Source of the DNA: Onchidella celtica
Lineage: Eukaryota; Mollusca; Gastropoda; Systellommatophora; Onchidiidae
Assembly (NCBI GenBank): GCA_963931925.1
Contig: OZ007580.1
Coordinates: forward strand, 9,514,501 to 9,578,500
Length of the DNA: 64,000 bases
Direction of reading: 5' to 3'
The notes under the pieces were generated by a model. It did not search any database, had not been told where the DNA came from, and worked only from the letters and a program-made list of their open reading frames with translations. This document shows positions 58,801 through 64,000 of the stretch, in pieces; within the stretch, counting starts at the first letter, position 1, and every line of letters starts with the position of its first letter. Made by a program: the position numbers and the translations under genes.

Positions 58801-61800
58801 GTCCCATTTACATTCAAGCCTACCATGTTGTGATAAACATTGATAGCAAGTGTTATATAACCTTGATATACATGTACATGTTATTGATATTTGAATAAAA
58901 AATACCCTCTGTTAGTGCACAAATTGATTATATCAATTAATGACCAAAAGTATCCACTAACACTGAAAATAAAAGCTAAACTGCCCTTTTTTTTTTCCAT
59001 CCAGCCATGGTTGATTGAAGTGGGGCAAACGAGTGCTTTTGCATACTTCACAATGAAATTGATACTGTAGTGTACATTGTAATTGATACTGTAAGTACAA
59101 CGTAATTGATACTGTAAGTACAACGTAATTGATACTGCAAGTACAATGTATATTTGATACTGTAGTGTGCTGTTTCATTGTGCTTTTTTCATCTTTTTCT
59201 TTTCCATTCTCATCTCCTAGATTGTTTGGCAACTATGAAGCTTTGGATGGTGGAGAGCTGAGTGAAGCTTTAGAAGATTTTTCTGGTGGTGTCTCGGACA
59301 CACTGAACATGGTCGAGATGGAAGTGGCCACAAAGACAGAGGAGAGAGTTGCCCTGTTTGCTCGTATGCAGAAAGACATGGACAGAAAATCTCTGATGGC
59401 TGCATCCATTCCTGTAAGGCTGGGCTCACTTTCTGTAGACTGTCATCAATAACCTAATCTAATCTTGTACAAATGAAGACAGATCTGAGCCTTCTAATGC
59501 TGAGGCAAAATGCGACAAAACGAAACAGATTGTATATAGCAAAGCCTAGCATAGAAAATAATACTGAAATGATACAATTAAATGCAAAGGAGAAGAAAAG
59601 GGAAGACAAATCGAGCTTTTGGCATATTAACTTTTTTCAGAGAAGAAATGATTGTAGAATCAAAATTTGGCATGCGGTGTCTTCATTTTTGTATGTTTAA
59701 TGCAGCTCAACTGCCATTTGCTGAATGCTAGCTTTGCATTATAGACATGAGAGAAAATGGCCAGGGTCCTTGCTGGTCCTGTACTCGTCCAGTACGCGCC
59801 AAACAAACGTTCTGTTTGATGTTATGGTCTCTCTCTATGTGTCTCCAATAATGGGAGACAAGCCACAACTACCCAACCCAGACTTGGGTGTTCTCCGTCC
59901 GCGACATAGTTTAAGGGAATCAGGGGCTGAAACACTTGTTTCTCCCACTGAAGATCTCCTGTAATCTCGCTCAAATAAGAGCTTGAGCGAATTTTTTTTT
60001 TTTGAAACAGTTGATACCAGCAGAATCTGAAAAATTATTGAAGCAGTTCTTAGGCAACATTTTTTGGTGACTTTTAAGTCATTCACGACAGTAAGCCAAA
60101 TATACGGCTCACATATTTTTGCTTCGCTACCGAAAGCCGAATATTCGGCTCAAGTGGATACCGATTTTCCAACACTAATGTCTAAGCCAACTTCTCGAAT
60201 TATTCAATCCCATCCTGGTTCTTTGATTTTCCTTTAGCGTCTAATGTATTATGTCTTGTATTTATACTGAGTGAAAGAGAAAACATCTTTGAACTACGTC
60301 TAAATTTCAGACTGAATAGTGTTGAGACTTCCCGTCCACACCCACAAAAGTTACCATATTGAATGAATTTGTTACTGTCATAGTGTAGAGAGTGACCTGC
60401 ACAGATATGCTTGTTGATGTTGGTACCATTTGTTTCAGGCCACATCTGCAGATGACATGGAAGCTGTCACAGACATTGGACTGGTCAAAGGTCATGCTTA
60501 TGGCATCACAGCAGTGAAAAATACTCACCTGGAAGGCAGTGGATTATTCGGCTTGTTCAACAGAGACAAACTGCCGATGATCCGATTGCGAAACCCCTGG
60601 GGTCAGGGAGAATGGAAAGGAGCCTTCAGTGATGGGTGAGGCCTAGATGGAAGGAACAATGTCACTTAACAATAACATTCACTTTAGGCATTCATTCTAA
60701 GGATGATTTCAGGATAGAAAAGATTGGGTTTTTGTCTGAATAATTTTTCAACAGGAAAAAGTTACTAATGTAAAGGGTGAAGTTACAACAGTGTGCTGAT
60801 ATTACTTACATGTAGAGATTAATACTGTAACGCATTTGTGTGAAATTTTTTGGGTAGGCCCAATAATAATACATTATATGGTTCTTTAGAAGTGGTGTGT
60901 GTTCTTTTACCCCTATTGGAGAAAATGTTGGCTGCGTCTATAGTACAGAAGGTAGTGTAGATAACTGGCCAGTTCAGTACTTAAGCTGTTGACAGCCTCA
61001 CTTATAAATTTCTATATGTACATGTATTACATTTGTTGTAGAGATGAAACAACTCATTTGATGAATATTTTCTCAATTAGCAGTCAGATTTTGTTAGCAG
61101 GTGAAGTTTTTATCAAAGAAATGTCATTGATATCAAAAACAAAAGCTATTGAGAGAGAGAAAATTTTCAGAAATATTGACATAAAATGGGAGGCTATCAT
61201 ACAAGCTTTTAGCAGTAAAGAAATGTAGATATGTATTGTTCTTAAATTTGTGCTGTTTCTACTTGCCAGGTCCCCTGAGTGGAACAAAATCAGCAAGGCA
61301 GATAGGGAAAAAATTGGCCTGACTTTTGAAGAGGATGGTGAATTCTGGTGAGTACAGAAGTGCATTTGGGCAGTAAATCATTTTTATCACTTGGTAACAA
61401 ACTAAAACATTAAGAAAGGCCTACATTTTGTGTGAATTGTTTATTATCTGTATAAAAGTTGGAACAGATGTGACAGGCTATCACATCACTCAGTTTTGTG
61501 TCCAGGTAACTTCTTGTACATGACTGTGGTAGAAATGTGCTTACTCTTTTCTTGTCATTTCTGACAGTTCTGGTTTGCAAACAACAACACATTTCTAACT
61601 ATTCATTACTGCTCTTTGAAGAAGCATCAGATCTGTAAGCTTGTAAGTTCATATCTTGTTTAAAGTTATGCACGGAATATTCTCTTTGGGGGAATTAAAA
61701 TTTTAAAGGATTTGTTTTGTGTAGTTAATTTAATCTCAGTTTTATTTATTTTGTCATGTTGTCGGTGCGGCCAGCTGTTGGAACCTTGTATAAACTGGCC

Positions 61801-63161
61801 TTTGAGGTTATTGTTACTGGGCCGTACTATGTTACACAGAAAACAATAGCTGAGCAGTGAGCACAACTCCTATTTTCTCTATTTGGCTTTATACAGGGTT
61901 CACACAAGTCCATAAAAGTCCTTAAAGTCCCTAAGTTTCATAAAAGAAAAAATAAGTACTCAAAAAGTCCTTAAATTCTGAAAATGATGTCAAAGTCCTT
62001 AAAAAGTCCTTAAAATTTGTGTTTCAGTTGAAACATTTGAGATTTAAATGTTCCAGTTGCACACTGGATAATTGGTACTTTGAAATAACTGAACTTTCCA
62101 TAGTGAATTTACTATGTTTGAACTCTGGATACACAGACATCCCGTTTCGATGAGTGCTGCACAGCACTTGCATAGTTGTAATATTTCTTGCTCATGGGTA
62201 CTTGATTTTTGACTGCTGCATACATGTACATGTAATATTTGAAAATTGCTTGGTCACAGGCACACAGGTCCTTAATTTGTTTACTGTGAGTCCTTAAGAA
62301 GTTCTGAAAAAGTCCTTAAAATTAATTTTCAAGGCTTTGTATGAACCCTGTTTATAATTAGGGTATGGTCTCCTAAGGACAGCACCAGAGGCTAGTTTGA
62401 AGAGGTTCCAATGACTGACAGATGATAGTTGTTTCTCTGAGAAGGTAAATGTAAATACACGTACATGTAATTAACATAAAGGAAGGATTATATTAATGCT
62501 GGTGTCAAAATTGGGCAAAAAGAAAAAGTTGTATGTAACTAAGCCCTGTGTAAGAAATAATACCCAAACGATACAGTGCAAACTAAAAGAGAAGTCAGAA
62601 AATGTTCGATATTTCGGCTTTCACCTTTATCAAGAAAAAAAAGAAAAATTGAACAGATAAAACAATCGAGCAATAAAAGATTTCAATAAGAAATATATAG
62701 AATTGAAACAGAATATGTGTACTTATCTGCGAGTTCTTGCTTGGTCAGCAGCACAAAAGCACATCTGCCAATGCATGGAGGCTCGAAGTCGAAGTGACGC
62801 AGGTGTTGTGTCCTCATACATTCCGTTCATCTATTTTTCTCTGGTCATATTTGTTATATCCTTCACGGACATGCGAGTTCTGTTCTAGCTATATGTTGTG
62901 GAAAATAACATAGGAACATTCTGCAGATGGTTGAAGTTTATATGATATTGGTATGCAACATATCTGTTTTCTGTCTGCAGGATGACGTTTGAAGATTACT
63001 GCAAGTATTTTGTCCAGACTTGCATCTGTCGAGTTGTCAATACATCCTACCTGAGCATTAAAAAAACCTGGCATGAAGGTCTGGCACACGGAGCCTGGAA
63101 GATGCCAGATAGAGCTGGTGGATGTCCCAACAACAAAGACACATTCTTGAAAAATCCGCAG
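46018..63161 (+). CDS. CAPN5: Calpain-5/TRA-3-type cysteine protease, 5' part, seven exons
   Basis: Seven GT-AG exons join into one frame of 387 residues; the remainder of the gene lies past the window. The product starts [18 protein letters not shown] with no EF-hand or long N-terminal extension. The CysPc core has all three catalytic residues: Cys83 in [12 protein letters not shown], His254 in LVKGHAYGI and Asn287 in IRLRNPWG. Conserved stretches include [22 protein letters not shown] and [20 protein letters not shown]. Residues after about 345 begin domain III (C2-like). The [13 protein letters not shown] and [15 protein letters not shown] stretches match the CAPN5/CAPN6/TRA-3 branch, whose members end in a C2 domain instead of a penta-EF-hand; that end cannot be seen here. 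Because Cys83 is present it is unlike CAPN6, which lacks the catalytic Cys. Calpains are intracellular calcium-regulated proteases (family knowledge). Confidence 0.92.
46210..46600 (+). repeat. CT microsatellite with 105-bp tandem unit
   Basis: (CT)n blocks alternate with CACCGCCATACACACAAAG, GATGACTATCACCTATACTA and CTGCCCTCCTCC. The unit begins near 46293 and 46398 (105-bp period), with a decayed third copy near 46478. Confidence 0.85.
47437..47501 (+). repeat. (CT)n microsatellite
   Basis: Two CT runs are separated by GCTGTCTGTCT. The run is C/T only on the coding strand of the calpain intron. Confidence 0.9.
49424..49634. mobile_element. hAT-like MITE
   Basis: The ends are CAGCGATTCCAAAACTT and, reversed, CAACGGTCCCCAAAAGT. 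Eight-base flanks CCTTAGAC (49416-49423) and TCTTAGAC (49635-49642) differ at one base. 8-bp duplications and CA-rNGgTTCCCAA-type ends are typical of hAT MITEs. Confidence 0.65.
50596..50948 (+). mobile_element. tRNA-derived SINE, copy 3
   Basis: The head contains ACTAGAGGCAAGGTGCTTGC and B-box GGTTCGAACCA (50639-50649). A T-run and G13 separate it from the body GGATAAGGACGAAAAACCCG, GCGCACATTAAAGATATCTT and GAGAAGAGCAGGCC. The tail is GGCAGCGAACCTCCT. It is the fullest copy in the window; the G13 insertion is unique to it. Confidence 0.8.
51790..51950 (+). repeat. Pyrimidine-rich CT/TCTG microsatellite
   Basis: CT runs are mixed with CTGT and TCTGTCTG units. It is nearly pure pyrimidine on the + strand except for scattered G. 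Confidence 0.85.
52685..53192 (-). pseudogene. LINE ORF2 C-terminus with 3' tail, decayed
   Basis: The minus strand reads [19 protein letters not shown], a stop, [20 protein letters not shown], then [18 protein letters not shown] and [17 protein letters not shown]. This order (W-L-I-DFKIL, L-A-EYLS, GETAFS, LWN, FK-LKT-LF) is the C-terminus of CR1/L2-type non-LTR reverse transcriptases. A 3' region with GCGCCTTAGAGC and AGCGCTATGCAAGTTAATTA follows. It is 5'-truncated and dead. Confidence 0.7.
53770..53800 (+). repeat. Single hAT-like transposon end
   Basis: ACGGTGGTTCTCAACCTTTG resembles the CAGNGGTTCTCAACCTTT tip of hAT elements. No matching opposite end was found, so only one end is claimed. 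Confidence 0.35.
54588..55302 (-). mobile_element. PIF/Harbinger-type element remnant with 31-bp TIRs
   Basis: GTGCAGTCAGAGTGGGCGCT then GCTTGGACGCC (54588-54618) is matched at 30 of 31 bases by the reverse complement of 55272-55302. Inside, the minus strand (55149-54853) encodes the N-terminal part of a HARBI1-like nuclease, reading [24 protein letters not shown], then [20 protein letters not shown]. The DDE catalytic region is missing, so this is an internally deleted copy. A clean 3-bp target duplication was not found. Confidence 0.65.
55430..55640 (+). repeat. ATCT / TGATC tetranucleotide cluster
   Basis: Runs of ATCT are interrupted by TATTCTATCT and CTGATCTGAT variants. Confidence 0.9.
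55660..55790 (+). repeat. CT microsatellite
   Basis: Mixed CT and TTTCTC runs between two ATCT arrays. Confidence 0.85.
55808..55899 (+). repeat. (ATCT)n microsatellite, about 22 units
   Basis: An uninterrupted tetranucleotide array about 1.4 kb before calpain exon 2. Confidence 0.95.
57316..57447 (+). CDS. CAPN5: Calpain exon 2 with catalytic cysteine
   Basis: Acceptor TTGTTCCCCAG and donor GTCAGT bound 44 codons in phase 0. Contains [14 protein letters not shown], then [16 protein letters not shown] with catalytic Cys83. Confidence 0.93.
58111..58319 (+). CDS. CAPN5: Calpain exon 3, protease core
   Basis: Acceptor ACATTTTCAG; the donor is GTAAGA at 58320. It holds 69 codons plus two bases. 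Contains [20 protein letters not shown] and [13 protein letters not shown]. Confidence 0.93.
58355..58664 (-). mobile_element. Four-copy TIR family, copy D, reversed
   Basis: It starts GTTGTTACAAGAACGTATGT and ends GCGTACATATAACAGC on the + strand. The inner CAGGGTTAGGGATTCAATAA and CTTTCCTCCTGTTTTTTTGG blocks are the reverse complement of the other copies. A C16 run sits in its left arm. It lies in calpain intron 3. Confidence 0.75.
59057..59165 (+). repeat. 23-bp tandem repeat
   Basis: AATTGATACTGTAAGTACAA then CGT is repeated, with flanking variants AATTGATACTGTAGTGTACA and ATTTGATACTGTAGTGTGC. It lies just upstream of calpain exon 4. Confidence 0.85.
59221..59413 (+). CDS. CAPN5: Calpain exon 4, protease core
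   Basis: Acceptor CATCTCCTAG; the donor is GTAAGG at 59414. The reading [20 protein letters not shown] then [10 protein letters not shown] covers the conserved YEALDGG and D-F-(S/T)-G-G-V motifs. Confidence 0.93.
59500..59625 (+). repeat. Dispersed repeat family R3, copy 2, diverged
   Basis: GATTGTATATAGCAAAGCCT, AAATAATACTGAAATGATAC and GAAGAAAAGGGAAGACAAAT align in order with 18272-18395. Confidence 0.55.
60439..60635 (+). CDS. CAPN5: Calpain exon 5 with catalytic His and Asn
   Basis: Acceptor TTTGTTTCAG; the donor is GTGAGG at 60636. [14 protein letters not shown] carries His254, and [19 protein letters not shown] carries Asn287 and the following Trp. Confidence 0.94.
61270..61347 (+). 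CDS. CAPN5: Calpain exon 6
   Basis: Acceptor ACTTGCCAG; the donor is GTGAGT at 61348. The reading [20 protein letters not shown] then EDGEF(W) has the conserved S-x-E-W and DGEFWM region. Both end codons are split. Confidence 0.93.
61894..62350. mobile_element. hAT-like MITE with internal CCTTAAA repeats
   Basis: It starts CAGGGTTCACACAAGTCC and ends TTTGTATGAACCCTG, which are inverted. TTTATA flanks both sides (61888-61893 and 62351-62356). AAGTCCTTAAA is repeated many times inside. It has 457 bp, is non-coding, and lies in calpain intron 6. Confidence 0.75.
62508..62640 (+). repeat. Dispersed repeat family R3, copy 3
   Basis: AAGAAAAAGTTGTATGTAAC, AAATAATACCCAAACGATAC and TTCGATATTTCGGC match the 18272 copy closely. 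A further ATCAAGAAAAAAAAG follows. Confidence 0.6.
62981..63161 (+). CDS. CAPN5: Calpain exon 7, end of core and start of domain III
   Basis: Acceptor TTCTGTCTGCAG; the donor is GTAGAT at 63162, weak but in frame. The reading [20 protein letters not shown] is followed by [15 protein letters not shown], the usual calpain site before the domain III strands. No later exon was found in 63162-64000. Confidence 0.92.
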
Positions 63162-64000
63162 GTAGATTTATTGGATGAAATGTTAATGTAACAAAACTTT
63201 AATTGTTTTTCTTATATCAGACCTGTCAACTGTCTTTTGTTTCACAGGACTATCATGTGTGTAGGGTTGCAGGAAAGAGTTACGGATTTTTGTTTTCTTG
63301 TGAAAAAGTAAATCTTGTCAAGTTTGAGGGTAAAGGCCTATCCAGTGTAGTAAAAGGCAGCGCAGACAGGTTTTATGGACGTGATTGTAGTTTATGGAGA
63401 ATATTTTACTCGCTACGGAAATCATAATTAAATGACAAGTTTCAGTGTGCTTATATAGGACATGGAGGTGACCCTCATTGAGTGGTCATTTAGTTGGTAG
63501 TTCTGTTAAATTTCTGAACTGACACTTCTCTGAGCTCAACCACTTGACTGAATGGCCGTGTCAGTTTTCCAGATCTTTTCTGGGTCATTGATTCCATGAA
63601 GCTTGTTATGGTCGTTAAGTTCGACATGTATTTTTTTGTATTTACTTTGTTTGATAATCAAGTCATTAGCTCATTTACTGGTACACCCTCTGCCATAAAT
63701 AATGCACCAAAAAAAAGAGTTTGTAGAAGTCATAGGTAGGACATATGGATAACACTGGTCATTCTGATGATGTAGCAAGGATGTATGTTTGCCGATTTTC
63801 ATTGATTTATTTTTTTTTGGCATTAGGTATCTTTGTTCTAGTCTGTGTTGATATAGCTCAGAGCAGCCATGTTATGCAATAAATACACAAAGTTTCCGTT
63901 TAGGATTTGCATACTTTTGACTGCAAGGTGCCATCTACAACCCTGATTTAGAAATTATTACTCCAAAGTGAAATAATTAATTACCACTACCAGTAGATAT

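Noticed and set aside
63240..63430. Possible calpain exon 8 after TTTCACAG
   Set aside because: The open frame YHVCRVAGKSYGFLF does not match the domain III strands expected after KNPQ, and no in-frame donor was found. It is more likely intronic repeat sequence.
1..64000. CRISPR arrays, rRNA, true tRNA genes, bacterial operons
   Set aside because: None seen. The only tRNA-like sequences are the SINE heads at 45800 and 50600.

Overview
The window is animal nuclear DNA. Genes are split by GT-AG introns, two multi-exon genes lie on the + strand, and the rest is dense in microsatellites, homopolymer tracts and small transposons. I infer a lophotrochozoan, most likely a mollusc, from the small tRNA-derived and TIR repeats and the style of the introns. 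No sequence proves the taxon.

Layout. From about 1 to 12.5 kb is the 3' half of a FARP-type gene (FERM, RhoGEF and pleckstrin domain protein): ten exons encode the end of the DH (RhoGEF) domain, PH1, a linker and PH2, with the stop codon at 9637-9639 and possibly a long 3' UTR. From 12.6 to about 46 kb I find no confident protein-coding gene. This stretch holds TTAA-flanked and other TIR elements, hairpins, a complete and very young LTR retrotransposon (29529-34580) with apparently identical 1226-bp LTRs and a GCACA target duplication, a foldback carrying two perfect CRE sites, LINE debris, and a head-to-tail pair of non-autonomous Helitrons (43952-45019). From 46.0 kb to the right edge is the 5' part of a calpain-5/TRA-3-type cysteine protease gene. 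A start exon at 46018-46188 is followed by an 11.1-kb first intron rich in pyrimidine microsatellites, SINE, LINE, hAT-like and PIF/Harbinger remnants, then by six exons from 57316 to 63161. These carry the full catalytic triad (Cys83, His254, Asn287) and the start of the next domain. The gene continues past the window.

The two genes are not an operon and share no obvious pathway. FARP proteins are membrane- and cytoskeleton-linked Rho-family exchange factors, and calpains are intracellular calcium-regulated proteases. They are neighbours in the same orientation, separated by about 33 kb of repeats.

I found no clearly new biological system. The most interesting structures are the young LTR element without pol and with a duplicated primer-site region, the tandem Helitron pair, the CRE foldback beside the LTR element, a 16-bp perfect hairpin in a four-arm array, and 18 long poly-G/C runs that mostly have G on the + strand. 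All coordinates were read by eye. Exon edges follow GT/AG sites with frame continuity across every junction.
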